DNA of 36,767 nucleotides from a bacterium (GTDB lineage: Bacteria > Patescibacteriota > Minisyncoccia > Phycocordibacterales > UBA2100), in assembly GCA_021781955.1 (NCBI GenBank), contig JAJXVV010000008.1, forward strand, positions 1 through 36,767, in the 5' to 3' direction. Of the stretch, positions 1-8,256 are shown piece after piece (position 1 is the first letter of the stretch; each line of letters opens with the position of its first letter). The translations under genes were made by a program, and so were the position numbers. The notes below the pieces were generated by a model. It saw only the letters and a program-made list of their open reading frames with translations. It was not told the origin of the DNA and did not search any database.

Positions 1-1195
1 GCTGCACCACGAAGTTGCTGCCGCCGACGGTGAAGCCTTGGCCTGATGCGATGGTGGTGGTGCCGGTGGTGCCGGAGAGCGTGAGTGCTTTGGTGAAGCT
101 GTTCGTGCCTGAGAAGGTGTTGTTGTCTGCGAGGAGCGTGGAGGAGGCGGCGTTGATGGTCTGCGTCGTGCCGAGGCCCACCGAAGTGCCGTTCAAGGTG
201 AAGGCGGAGGTGGTGGCGACGAGCTTGCCGGTCTGGTCGGTGGAGAGGAGCGCGTTGGCGAGGCCGGTGATCGCGAGATTGGTGGTGGTCGCGCTGGTCG
301 TGGTGGAGTTCGTGGCGGTGAGGCCGGTGATGTTCGCAAGCGAGGCGGTGAACGTATCGACGATGCCGCTCGTGAGGTGGGCGAAGGTGGAAGTGAGACC
401 TTGGAAGGTCGATGTCGCAGCGGTGTCGGTCGCGCTGAAGTAGGGCGCGGTGATTGCGCCGCCAGAGGAGACGCCGGCGACCGCAAGGGAGCCGACGGTG
501 AGAGTACCGGAGAACGTGGCGTCGGTGCCGGTGAGCACGCCGTCGAGCTTGAGTTGTCCGTTCAGAGTCGAATCGTTGGTGACGAGGAGCGAACTGGCGG
601 TGGTGGAGCCGGTCGATGACGTGTTGGCGGAGAGCGTGGTGGCGGAGACGGGCGTGTTGCTGATCGAGCCGCCCGTGATGGCGGGGCTGGTGATCGTCGT
701 GTTGGCGAGCTGCGAGATATTCTGCGATGCGGCGGGTATGTAGCCGCCGCCTCCCCCTCCGCCGCCGTAGCTACCGCCTGCGGCAACCCACTGCGGGGTC
801 GGCGGAGCAGGCTGCGTCGCGGCGGCGAGCTTCTGGTCGATGCCCTGCTCAAATTGTGCGAGTATCGTGGCGAGCGCGGTCGGGGTCACGGCGCTCCCCT
901 GGGGGAGCGTCTCGATGATCTTCTGGATGATGGGCTGCTCCACGATGGTGGTTGAGGTCGGAAGTTGAGCAGCACCGGAGGTAACTCCTCCCGGGGAGGT
1001 GTCTCCTCCGGTTCCTGTCGTCGTGGCCGCAACAATGGCGGGCGCGTTTTCGGTGGCGACGACAGAGGCGGCCGGCTGGCTGACCGGCGGTACGCTCGCG
1101 GTCGTAGAAGTGCCGGTAAAGAGCAGCGCCAAACCAGCGAAAAAGGCGGCGATAGCTGATCCGAATATATGCAACAACCCCGCGAGACTATTCAT
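1..1195 (-). CDS. Surface repeat protein, N-terminal part (3' end outside window)
   Basis: An open frame of 398 codons starts at the ATG at 1195 and runs off the left edge with no stop. Residues about 8-27 form a hydrophobic segment that could be a signal peptide or anchor. A Thr/Ser/Ala/Pro-rich stretch follows, then a glycine run near residue 145 (GGSYGGGGGGGGYIP). The remainder is Thr/Ser/Asn-rich with recurring short beta-strand-like units such as ITGLxATNSTTT, LTLSGTTGTTT and FSGTLTVG. This resembles the large beta-helical or tail-fibre-like surface proteins common in Parcubacteria. Role is inferred: cell-surface adhesion or shielding. An in-frame stop lies shortly upstream of the ATG, so the start is well fixed. 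No enzymatic domain is seen in the visible part. Confidence 0.72.
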   Translation of the reverse strand, partial: MNSLAGLLHIFGSAIAAFFAGLALLFTGTSTTASVPPVSQPAASVVATENAPAIVAATTTGTGGDTSPGGVTSGAAQLPTSTTIVEQPIIQKIIETLPQGSAVTPTALATILAQFEQGIDQKLAAATQPAPPTPQWVAAGGSYGGGGGGGGYIPAASQNISQLANTTITSPAITGGSISNTPVSATTLSANTSSTGSTTASSLLVTNDSTLNGQLKLDGVLTGTDATFSGTLTVGSLAVAGVSSGGAITAPYFSATDTAATSTFQGLTSTFAHLTSGIVDTFTASLANITGLTATNSTTTSATTTNLAITGLANALLSTDQTGKLVATTSAFTLNGTSVGLGTTQTINAASSTLLADNNTFSGTNSFTKALTLSGTTGTTTIASGQGFTVGGSNFVVQ

Positions 1196-1206
1196 ACTAC
1201 AGAATC

Positions 1207-1215
1207 AGTGTAGCA
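1207..1215 (-). promoter_or_regulatory. Extended -10 promoter for the surface protein
   Basis: The minus strand reads TGCTACACT, a TGn-extended -10. It ends 11 bases before the ATG at 1195, so the expected leader is only about 4-5 bases. No convincing -35 was seen. Confidence 0.4.
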
Positions 1216-1311
1216 CCACAAATCCGTTAAACAGGCGTTACGGTATCCTCCCCCCGTGGGAATATTTTTTAGGAGCTGTGCACCCGCGGGGCGACACCTT
1301 GCGGGCATCAA

Positions 1312-2418
1312 TTATGAACGACCCTTTCTTTGATGGCGAGAGACGTTGAGCAGAATGCCCGCGCTCATGAGCGACATGAGCATAGCCGAGCCGCCTTGCG
1401 AGACGAAGGTGAGCGGAATGCCGGTCAACGGAGCGACTCCGAGCATCGCGGCGATGTTGATGAACGCTTCAGAGGCGAGGTAGGTAGAAATACCGACCGC
1501 AAGCAGCCCGCCGAACAGATCAGGCGTATGCGCCGCTACGTAATAGCCGCGCAAGGCGAAGAGCATGAACAGTACCACTATAGTGATGCTTCCTACCAAT
1601 CCAAGCTCCTCGCCCGCGACCGCGAATATCGAATCCCCCATCGGTTCGGGCAAGTAGGTGAATTTTTGTATCCCCTGCCCGAACCCTCGGCCCAGCACGC
1701 CGCCCGAGCCTATCGCGATGAGCGATTGATGCAGCTGGAAGCTCTGCGTCTGCTGTCCCTGGGCGGGATTGAGGAACGTGGCCACTCGATCGCGCAAGTA
1801 TGGTTTGTACAAAAGGAGCGCTCCCGCTCCCAAGAGCCCGATAACGACGACGAGTCCCATATCGCGCCACCGTCCGCCTGCAGCGAAATAGATCGCGAAT
1901 ATGCTCGCCAATATGACGAGCAGCGTGCCGATGTCCGGCTGTGCCACGAGCAGCAGGACCGGCAGCGCGAGTATCGCGAGCAATCCCCCGAGACCGTAGC
2001 GGAGGGTAGCCGTCTTATCGCGCATCGCTGCGAAGTATGCGGCTGCCATGACGATCGTGGCGATCTTGAGGATCTCCGAAGGCTGAAGCGAGGCTCGTCC
2101 GAGCCACAGCCAGCGCTGTCCGCCGCCGTGGGAACCCCCGAGGTGCGGCACGAACACGAGTGCGGTAATGAAAAGAGCGCCGCCGAACACGTATGGAGCG
2201 AACTTCCTCCAGCGCTGATATTCCACCGCGAGCGCGATAAAAAGCAGCGCGATGCCGCCGCCGACGCCGAGCACGAGGTGGCTGAACACGATCGAGGTGA
2301 TGCTCGTCGAGCCTTTGGCGAGCGATCCGAATGCTGCCGACGCGAAGATAAAGCATCCGCCGACGAGCAGCATGCCGATGAGGAGGGCGAGCATTTTATC
2401 GACGCGTGCGTGTCTCAT
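1312..2418 (-). CDS. ftsW: FtsW/RodA/SpoVE (SEDS) peptidoglycan glycosyltransferase
   Basis: A 368-residue polytopic membrane protein of the SEDS family, which polymerises lipid II into glycan strands. Family hallmarks are visible: QPSEILK at 112-118, QPDIGT at 160-165, and LPEPMGDSIFAVAGEELG around 256-273. The last contains Asp262, which lines up with the essential SEDS aspartate (LPExxxDFIFA in well-studied members). The C-terminal GIPLTFVSQGGSAML motif is also typical. It lies 7 bases downstream of mraY on the same strand, so it is the last gene of the wall-synthesis block. The neighbourhood favours FtsW (division) over RodA, but sequence alone does not settle it. No Shine-Dalgarno sequence precedes the ATG. 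Confidence 0.9.
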   Translation of the reverse strand: MRHARVDKMLALLIGMLLVGGCFIFASAAFGSLAKGSTSITSIVFSHLVLGVGGGIALLFIALAVEYQRWRKFAPYVFGGALFITALVFVPHLGGSHGGGQRWLWLGRASLQPSEILKIATIVMAAAYFAAMRDKTATLRYGLGGLLAILALPVLLLVAQPDIGTLLVILASIFAIYFAAGGRWRDMGLVVVIGLLGAGALLLYKPYLRDRVATFLNPAQGQQTQSFQLHQSLIAIGSGGVLGRGFGQGIQKFTYLPEPMGDSIFAVAGEELGLVGSITIVVLFMLFALRGYYVAAHTPDLFGGLLAVGISTYLASEAFINIAAMLGVAPLTGIPLTFVSQGGSAMLMSLMSAGILLNVSRHQRKGRS

Positions 2419-2425
2419 AGCGATG

Positions 2426-3487
2426 CTAGTGCTGCGCGAGCGCGAGGATGACGCCGGCGAACGCGAGCATGATGGAGAGGACCCAGTAGCGCATGACGAC
2501 CTTCTGCCCCGGCCAGCCGATAGCCTCGAAGTGATGGTGGAGCGGCGCGATCCGGAGCAGTTTCCGCTTGAAAAGCCGCTTCGAGAGCACCTGCGCGATA
2601 TCGGAGAGAACGGTCACGACGAGGAGTCCGCCGATCACCGGCAGCACCGCGACGCCGATGCCTCCGCCGAGGCTGTCGGTCAAGAACGCGACGACGCCGA
2701 GCGAGAGCGTGAGCCCCATCGTGCCTGTGTCGCTCATGTAGAAGCGGGCGGGCGGGATGTTGAACCACAGGAACGCGAGCAGGCCGCCGACCACGCTCGC
2801 ACAGAACGCCGCGAGGTCGGTCTGTCCTTGCTCGAACGCGATAATCGCGTACGAGGCGAAAATGGCGCTGAAGACGCCGCCCGAAAGGCCGTCGATGCCG
2901 TCGATGACGCCGGAGGCGTAGAGCGCGAGCGAAATGAGCACGAATACCGGTATGATCAGTATGCCAAGCTGGAGCGGCGCGCCGAAAGGGACGTTGATCG
3001 CGGCCACGCCGAGCTTCGCCCAGAACCACCAGCCGATGAACGTCGAAAGCGCGAGCACGACGACGAGCCGATGGCGCAGGCGCAGCCCTTCCCCGCGCTC
3101 GCCTATCACGAGCAGGTCATCCACCAGGCCGGTGAAGGCGCCGACGACGAGCGCCGCGAGCGGCAGCCACGTTTCGCTGCGGCTCAGGTAATCAAGGTGC
3201 GAGACGAAAGCGTTCGGAGCGAGGCGCGCGAGCGCGGATATGCCGAATATCGCGGCGAGCACGCTCCCCCAAATGACGACGCCGCCCATGCGCGGCGCGC
3301 GCGTCTCATGGCCGTTGTGGAGGCGATTGAACTCGGAAGCGACTGAGCCGTCGAGGGCGCGCTTACCCGCCTTTTTCTTCCATGCCTTGTGCTTGTAGAG
3401 GTAGTGCGTAAGGAGCGGCGTACCAAGCATGCCGAGCGCGAAGGCGACGGCTCCGGGGATCAGCGTTTGCGCGATAGACAGGTGCAT
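2426..3487 (-). CDS. mraY: Phospho-N-acetylmuramoyl-pentapeptide-transferase (MraY)
   Basis: 353 residues, an integral membrane enzyme that transfers phospho-MurNAc-pentapeptide to undecaprenyl phosphate to make lipid I. Visible motifs are RAPRMGG near 64-69, the DD pair at 123-124, DGIDGL at 196-201, YMSDTG at 250-255 with the Mg-ligand-type Asp253, and the loop APLHHHFEAIGWP at 314-326. An oddity is that the conserved Asn of the NLTDGLDGL motif is Gly193 here (sequence GVIDGIDG). About ten membrane segments are apparent. It lies 16 bases after the DD-carboxypeptidase and 7 before ftsW. Family assignment is secure because all other landmarks are kept in order. Confidence 0.93.
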   Translation of the reverse strand: MHLSIAQTLIPGAVAFALGMLGTPLLTHYLYKHKAWKKKAGKRALDGSVASEFNRLHNGHETRAPRMGGVVIWGSVLAAIFGISALARLAPNAFVSHLDYLSRSETWLPLAALVVGAFTGLVDDLLVIGERGEGLRLRHRLVVVLALSTFIGWWFWAKLGVAAINVPFGAPLQLGILIIPVFVLISLALYASGVIDGIDGLSGGVFSAIFASYAIIAFEQGQTDLAAFCASVVGGLLAFLWFNIPPARFYMSDTGTMGLTLSLGVVAFLTDSLGGGIGVAVLPVIGGLLVVTVLSDIAQVLSKRLFKRKLLRIAPLHHHFEAIGWPGQKVVMRYWVLSIMLAFAGVILALAQH

Positions 3488-3503
3488 AGGCCGTGACGAA
3501 AAG

Positions 3504-4592
3504 CTATCGCGCTGCGTTCGAACCGAGGACCTGCTCGGTCGTCGCGACGAGCTTTTTCATGTCGTCGAAACGCCCGTCGAACGTGGAGTGCAAGACGACC
3601 GCGACGACGCGATGTCCTGCCACGTCGAACACGACCGCCAGGTTGCCACCGGCAAGATCGGTGTAGCCCGTTTTGCCCATGACGAGCCCCGGTATCGAGC
3701 TGAGCGCTTCGTCGGTGTTGTACGCATGCGTGGTGCTGCCGTTGATTGAGGTGAACAAGAAACCGTCGCGCGAGGTGCCCTCGAAGATCGGGAGCGAGGT
3801 CGATGCCGCGTATGCCATCAGCGTGGCGATATCGTGCGCCGAACCGTACGCGCCTGCCTGGGTCGTGCTGATGTCGAGGCCGTTATCGTTGAGGAAGAAG
3901 GTGTTGGTCAGGTGGAGCTGCCGCGCCAGATCGTTCATGCGCCAAAGCGTCGCGCCGCTTGCGGGCGATCGCGGATACTTCTGATGCAGGCCGTTGTCGG
4001 CCGCAGCGGCGAGGATATCCGCCCCCGCGTTCGACGACGCGACGAGCGTGAAGGTCATGACGTCGCTCTCTTTCCACACCTCTCCTTTGGCGAGGCGCTC
4101 GACGCTGCCGGGCGGCGCGGTGTCGTACGGGATCGTGATAATGTCGTTGGGCGACAGTACTTCGGACACCGAGAGCGCCATCGCGACCTTGGTGATCGAG
4201 GCGAGCGGCAGTTGCGCGTTGGCGTTGCGCTGGAAAAGCACCGTGTTGCTCGTCGTGTCGAGCACGTATATGCCTTCCGCTTGCAGATCGAGCGCGTCGA
4301 ACGGGTTTGGGCTCGGCACGGCCGCCGCCGCCGCTTCGGGAGATGACGGGAGTTGGGCCACGGGCGCCGTCGACGAGGCCGCATACAAGTATGAAGCAGT
4401 AAACCCGGCGCTCGCGACGAACATGAGCACGAGCGTGACGGCGCCGACGACGGTCACTGCGCGCTTCGTTTCGCTCTCTTGCGGTGCTGCAGATGCCCTT
4501 GGCGTCTCGGCCGTAGCCGACTCCTCAAGGAGCGCGGCCGGCGTGTCCTCCGGCGTATGTTCAGGTATCTTCACGATGAATTCGTCGTTCAT
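3504..4592 (-). CDS. Serine-type D-alanyl-D-alanine carboxypeptidase (peptidase S11)
   Basis: 362 residues. A cytoplasmic N-terminus rich in Glu and Ala is followed by one membrane segment (about 45-70), a Pro/Ala linker, then the penicillin-binding catalytic domain outside the cell. The three active-site motifs are present: SITK (Ser132, Lys135), SSN (186-188) and KTG (307-309). The enzyme trims the terminal D-Ala of peptidoglycan stem peptides. Unlike typical DacA proteins it has an N-terminal anchor rather than a cleaved signal plus C-terminal helix. Its ATG overlaps the scpB stop (ATGA at 4589-4592), so the two are translationally coupled. Confidence 0.9.
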   Translation of the reverse strand: MNDEFIVKIPEHTPEDTPAALLEESATAETPRASAAPQESETKRAVTVVGAVTLVLMFVASAGFTASYLYAASSTAPVAQLPSSPEAAAAAVPSPNPFDALDLQAEGIYVLDTTSNTVLFQRNANAQLPLASITKVAMALSVSEVLSPNDIITIPYDTAPPGSVERLAKGEVWKESDVMTFTLVASSNAGADILAAAADNGLHQKYPRSPASGATLWRMNDLARQLHLTNTFFLNDNGLDISTTQAGAYGSAHDIATLMAYAASTSLPIFEGTSRDGFLFTSINGSTTHAYNTDEALSSIPGLVMGKTGYTDLAGGNLAVVFDVAGHRVVAVVLHSTFDGRFDDMKKLVATTEQVLGSNAAR

Positions 4593-5173
4593 ATCGTTCG
4601 TTCGGATGCTTCGGTCTCGTCCGCAGTTGCCCGCGCTGTCGTCTCAAAGGCGGCGAGCTCGCCCGCTATTTTCGCATGATCGGGCAATTCATGGGTAGTG
4701 CGGACCCCAAGGTGCGCGAGCAGCTCGACGGTGGGCCGATACAGGTACTCGCGCGCGTCGTCCGGGTTGCCGGTACGCTCGAGAAATCCGCGAGAGAGCA
4801 GCGTCCGAATGGTCGAGCTGGTGTTGACCCCGCGAATGTAGTCGATCTGCGCGCGAGTCGACGGCCCGCGATACAGCACGATGGCGAGCACTTCTGATCC
4901 CGCGTCACCGATGTCTTTCTCAAGGTCGCGCTGGTACGCCGCCCGCACATCGTCGGAGCACGCTTTCGCGACGGCGAGCGTGGCTTCGGTGTCGGTCAGG
5001 ATGAGCGAAAGACCGCCGCCTAAAAGCATCTCGGAGAGGCGAGTGAGGATAGGTGCGAGCTCGGCCTCCGTCACGCCGAGCAGCGATCCCAACTTCTTAC
5101 GCGTGAGCGAACCGCCTTCCGAAAAGAGGAACGCTTCCGCCCGCTGGGCGCTATGGGTGAGATCAGGCGCCAT
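4589..5173 (-). CDS. scpB: Segregation and condensation protein B
   Basis: 194 residues with two winged-helix domains, a partner of ScpA and SMC in chromosome compaction. The diagnostic stretch is YRGPSTRAQIDYIRGVN near residues 101-117, followed by TIRTLLSRGFLER; the N-terminal AEAFLFSEGG also fits the family. The C-terminal tail (about 165-194) is acidic, Ala/Thr-rich and probably disordered. The start overlaps scpA by 11 bases and the stop overlaps the carboxypeptidase gene by 4, giving a tightly coupled operon. smc itself is not in the window. Confidence 0.9.
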   Translation of the reverse strand: MAPDLTHSAQRAEAFLFSEGGSLTRKKLGSLLGVTEAELAPILTRLSEMLLGGGLSLILTDTEATLAVAKACSDDVRAAYQRDLEKDIGDAGSEVLAIVLYRGPSTRAQIDYIRGVNTSSTIRTLLSRGFLERTGNPDDAREYLYRPTVELLAHLGVRTTHELPDHAKIAGELAAFETTARATADETEASERTI

Positions 5174-5888
5174 AACTCGGTGCGCCCGTCACCTGCTCGA
5201 GCTCGATGGTAATGTCGGAAAAAAGCTTATCCTGCGAGACGCTCGCCGAGCCCGAGCGCACGAGTTCGAGCATTGCCAGAAAGTAGACGATGATGTCGTG
5301 CTTGCCGCGGGAACGGATCAGTTCGGAAAAGCGCGCACGGAAGGCGCTCGTCAGCCTGCCCTTCATCTGTACGATGACCTCTTCGAGCGCGAGCACGGGC
5401 GCGACCGCCGCCTGAGCCATCGCCTCCGGTTTCGGGAACGTGGCAATAAGACGTCCGGCTGCGCGCATGACGCCAGCGAGCGAAATCTCGCCGGGCGCGA
5501 AGATCGCTTCTCGCAGCGGCGCGCGTTTGGCGAGCAGGAGCGGCTGGCGCCCCCATTCTTTGCGCACGAGTTTCGCTGTCGACCGAATGAGCCGCAGGCG
5601 CGCGAGACGACGTTCGAGTTCATCGACCGATTCGCGCTCATTCGCCGTGAGCTCGAGCGAAGGCAAGAGCGCGCGGGATTTTATAAGAAGCAGAGTCGAA
5701 GCCACCAAGATGAACTGCGCTGTCTCAGCGAGCGGCAGTTCCGGGAGCTTCTCAAGGTAGGCGAGGTACGAGTCGGCGACGTCGGCGAGCGATACGGTCG
5801 ATATGGATAGCTTGCGTTCCTCTATCATGCCCAAGAGCGCCTCAAGCGGGCCTTGGAAATTCGTGGTCGATAGTTCGAATTTCTCCAT
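5163..5888 (-). CDS. scpA: Segregation and condensation protein A (kleisin)
   Basis: 241 residues. The N-terminal signature FQGPLEALLGMIEERKLSI (about 12-30) followed by a helical region and TLLLIKSRALLP is typical of ScpA, which bridges the SMC heads and binds ScpB. The C-terminal winged helix (about 180-235) is recognisable by position. It begins 6 bases after the aspS stop and overlaps scpB, so aspS-scpA-scpB-carboxypeptidase-mraY-ftsW reads as one transcription unit. Confidence 0.92.
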   Translation of the reverse strand: MEKFELSTTNFQGPLEALLGMIEERKLSISTVSLADVADSYLAYLEKLPELPLAETAQFILVASTLLLIKSRALLPSLELTANERESVDELERRLARLRLIRSTAKLVRKEWGRQPLLLAKRAPLREAIFAPGEISLAGVMRAAGRLIATFPKPEAMAQAAVAPVLALEEVIVQMKGRLTSAFRARFSELIRSRGKHDIIVYFLAMLELVRSGSASVSQDKLFSDITIELEQVTGAPSYGA

Positions 5889-5894
5889 GGTGGC

Positions 5895-7205
5895 TCAATC
5901 GGACAGGCGGACATCGATGCGGTTCATGTCGCGCGGGAACGCGGTCGCTTCTTTTACGTTCGGTATCTCGAGCATGCGGGCGGTGAATCGTTCAAGGCCG
6001 GTCGAGCAGCCGCCGTGCGGCGGCATGCCGTATTTGAAGGCTTGGAGGTAGTAGCGGAACTTCTGCGGATCAAGGCCGCGGTCGCGCATGCGCTCGACGA
6101 GCATGGCCTGGTCATGAATGCGTTGCGCGCCGCTGTTTATCTCAAGCCCGCGGAAGAGAAGATCAAAACCGCGCGAATACGGCGCCTCGGCGGGGTCTTC
6201 ATAGGTGTAAAAGGCGCGCTTTTTCGTCGGGAACCGGGTGATGAAGATGAAATCGGAGCCGCGCTCTTTCTTGGCCCATTCGCATATGCCGCGCTCATCC
6301 TCCGGCTCCATATCAGGCGCCTCTTTCTTGCCGAGCGCCTTCAGTGCTTCTTGTAGCGTGAGGACCGGAAAATGTTCGGGGGTCAGCGGCGGCGTGGTGC
6401 CGAAGCGCTCGAACATATCGGCGTGCGTCCGCGACACCTCCTCGACGACATCGCGTATCGAGCGCTCGAGCGCTCGCATGACGGCGTGCTCGTTCTCGAC
6501 GAACCCCATCTCGAAATCGATGCAGGTTGCTTCGGAAAGGTGGCGGGTCGTTGCACTCTTTTCGGCACGGAAGATCTTGGCGACCGTGAACGCGCGCTCG
6601 AACGGTCCGACCATAATCTGCTTATAGAGCTGCGGCGAGGTCGCAAGAAAGGCGACGGCATCGTTGAAGTACTCGACCTTGAACGCGGCAGCGCCGCCTT
6701 CGGCGTCGCCGCCCACGAGCGCGGGCGCGGCGAACTCCGTAAATCCCTGCGCGATGAGCGAGCGGCGATACGCGTCGAGGATCGCTGCCTGCATGGTAAA
6801 GATGTCGCGGCTCCGCTTGGTGCGGAGCGTGAGAGGCAGGTAATCGAGATGGGTATCCAAATTGAGCTCTGCGGCCATATCGAACGGCAGCTCTTCCGCC
6901 TGCGAGAGCACCGCGATGCGCCTCGCGACGAGCTCGACGCCGCCGCACACGCCCGCGCCCTTCATGTTCTCGGGGCGCTCTTTTACCTCGCCTTCGATCT
7001 CGACAACCCATTGCGGGCGGAGCGTTTTCGCGACCGCGAGGGCATCTTCGGCCTTCGGGGTCACGACGCATTGCACCTCGCCGCTGCGGTCGCGCACGTC
7101 GAGGAAAATAAGTTTCCCGTGGTCGCGGCGGATGCTCACCCACCCGGCGGTGCGTACCGGCTCGCCGATTTTGTCCGTCAATTCGCTGTTCAGGGTTCGT
7201 TCCAT
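5895..7205 (-). CDS. aspS: Aspartyl-tRNA synthetase, archaeal-type (possibly non-discriminating)
   Basis: 436 residues, the length of archaeal or genomic-type AspRS rather than the ~590 of bacterial AspRS; the bacterial GAD insertion is absent. Domains are an N-terminal OB-fold anticodon domain (about 1-105) and a class II core. Visible motifs are SPQLYKQIM (190-198), motif 2 FRAEKSATTRHLSEA (212-226) and motif 3 with GLERF (403-407). The archaeal-family pattern RGLEINSGAQRIHD is also present. Such enzymes often charge both tRNA-Asp and tRNA-Asn, which then requires GatCAB amidation. Whether this one is discriminating cannot be decided here. It follows trpS by 10 bases. Confidence 0.92.
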   Translation of the reverse strand: MERTLNSELTDKIGEPVRTAGWVSIRRDHGKLIFLDVRDRSGEVQCVVTPKAEDALAVAKTLRPQWVVEIEGEVKERPENMKGAGVCGGVELVARRIAVLSQAEELPFDMAAELNLDTHLDYLPLTLRTKRSRDIFTMQAAILDAYRRSLIAQGFTEFAAPALVGGDAEGGAAAFKVEYFNDAVAFLATSPQLYKQIMVGPFERAFTVAKIFRAEKSATTRHLSEATCIDFEMGFVENEHAVMRALERSIRDVVEEVSRTHADMFERFGTTPPLTPEHFPVLTLQEALKALGKKEAPDMEPEDERGICEWAKKERGSDFIFITRFPTKKRAFYTYEDPAEAPYSRGFDLLFRGLEINSGAQRIHDQAMLVERMRDRGLDPQKFRYYLQAFKYGMPPHGGCSTGLERFTARMLEIPNVKEATAFPRDMNRIDVRLSD

Positions 7206-7215
7206 GTGATCGAGA

Positions 7216-8247
7216 TTAAAGAGTAACGCCTACCTTTGCGCGAACATCGCGCATCTTCTTATCCGCCTGCGCTCGCGCGCGCTCAGCGCCTTCGCGAAGC
7301 ACGGACTTCACGTCGGCGTCCGTGATGCTTTCGCGCCGCTGCCGCATCGGCGCGATGAGCGCGTCGATATCTTCGACAAGCGCGTCCTTGAGCGCTTTGT
7401 ACTTGCCTTTGTGCGCCGCGTAGAGGATGGCGAGCTCATGCTCCGTGCGGAGAAGCTTATGTATCGCGTATACGTGTTCGGGCATATCGCCGGCCGAATC
7501 GGTGACGATGCCCATGACCGCCTTCGTGATCTCGTCGCGCGTGCCGAAAAGCGGGATCGTATTGCCGTAGCTCTTGCTCATCTTCTTGCCGTCGGTACCC
7601 GGCACGACAGCGACGGATTCCAGGATCTTTTCTCGCGGTTCTTTGAAGGTTGCGCCGAACGTGTTGTTGAATTTGGCTGCAGCCTCGCGCGCGTATTCCA
7701 CATGCTGCCGCTGATCTGCCCCCACGGGCACAACGTCGATCTCGTACAGCAAAATATCGGCTGCCATGAGCATCGGGTACGTGAAAAGGCCAGCGTTGGC
7801 CTCAAGCCCTTTGGCGACCTTGTCCTTGTATGCGTGCGCCTGCATCAGAAACGGTACGGTCACCAGGCAATCGAAAACCCACGCGAGCTCAGTGTGCTCG
7901 GGCACGGCGGACTGCTGGAAAATGATCGTACGCGCGGGGTCCACCCCCACGGCCAGGAAGTCCCGTACCACCTCGGCGACATTCGCGCGCAATTCGTCCG
8001 CAGACTTGAGCGAGGTCAGCGCATGGTAATCGGCCACCATGACGAGGCCGTTTGTTTCCTGTAGCAATTCGACGGTTTGCTTGAGCGCGCCGAAATAGTT
8101 GCCGATATGAAGCTGCCCGCTGGGCTGTAGCCCGGTAAACAAACGCGGTTTGTTTTCAGATCCCTCGGCTCGACCGTGCGATTCCGGCATGCCGGAATCG
8201 CACGGTACTCGCTCTACGTTGTCCGTAAATAGCCGTTTTTTGGCCAT
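7216..8247 (-). CDS. trpS: Tryptophanyl-tRNA synthetase with unusual N-terminal extension
   Basis: 343 residues, class I synthetase. The catalytic fold begins at residue 34 (KPRLFTGLQPSG), followed by the HIGH-type signature HIGN at 47-50 and KMSKS at 222-226. Typical bacterial TrpRS begins almost directly at the FTGLQPSG strand, so the first ~33 residues are extra; they are partly encoded by a 34-bp perfect palindrome. The ATG at 8247 follows an extended -10 by 9 bases. An in-frame ATG at 8190, in the centre of the palindrome, is an alternative start giving 324 residues. aspS follows 10 bases downstream. Confidence 0.92.
   Translation of the reverse strand: MAKKRLFTDNVERVPCDSGMPESHGRAEGSENKPRLFTGLQPSGQLHIGNYFGALKQTVELLQETNGLVMVADYHALTSLKSADELRANVAEVVRDFLAVGVDPARTIIFQQSAVPEHTELAWVFDCLVTVPFLMQAHAYKDKVAKGLEANAGLFTYPMLMAADILLYEIDVVPVGADQRQHVEYAREAAAKFNNTFGATFKEPREKILESVAVVPGTDGKKMSKSYGNTIPLFGTRDEITKAVMGIVTDSAGDMPEHVYAIHKLLRTEHELAILYAAHKGKYKALKDALVEDIDALIAPMRQRRESITDADVKSVLREGAERARAQADKKMRDVRAKVGVTL
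8173..8206. repeat. 34-bp perfect palindrome inside the trpS 5' coding region
   Basis: Bases 8173-8206 equal their own reverse complement, with the axis between 8189 and 8190 (GGCATGCC at the centre, ACCGTGCG at the outer ends). It encodes part of the non-homologous N-terminal extension of TrpRS. The transcript could form a long hairpin, but no U-run follows, so it does not look like a terminator. I noticed no second copy in this window. Possibilities are a small in-frame palindromic element, an operator, or a structured translation-control element. Confidence 0.85.
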
Positions 8248-8256
8248 ATAACGGCC

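Noticed and set aside
15-443. Plus-strand open frames opposite the surface protein
   Set aside because: They are Val/Ala-rich antisense shadows of a Thr/Ser-rich gene; the minus frame is open for 398 codons with a signal-like N-terminus.
1330-3346. Long plus-strand open frames opposite ftsW and mraY
   Set aside because: They are charged, low-complexity shadows with no family motifs; both minus-strand genes have complete hallmarks.
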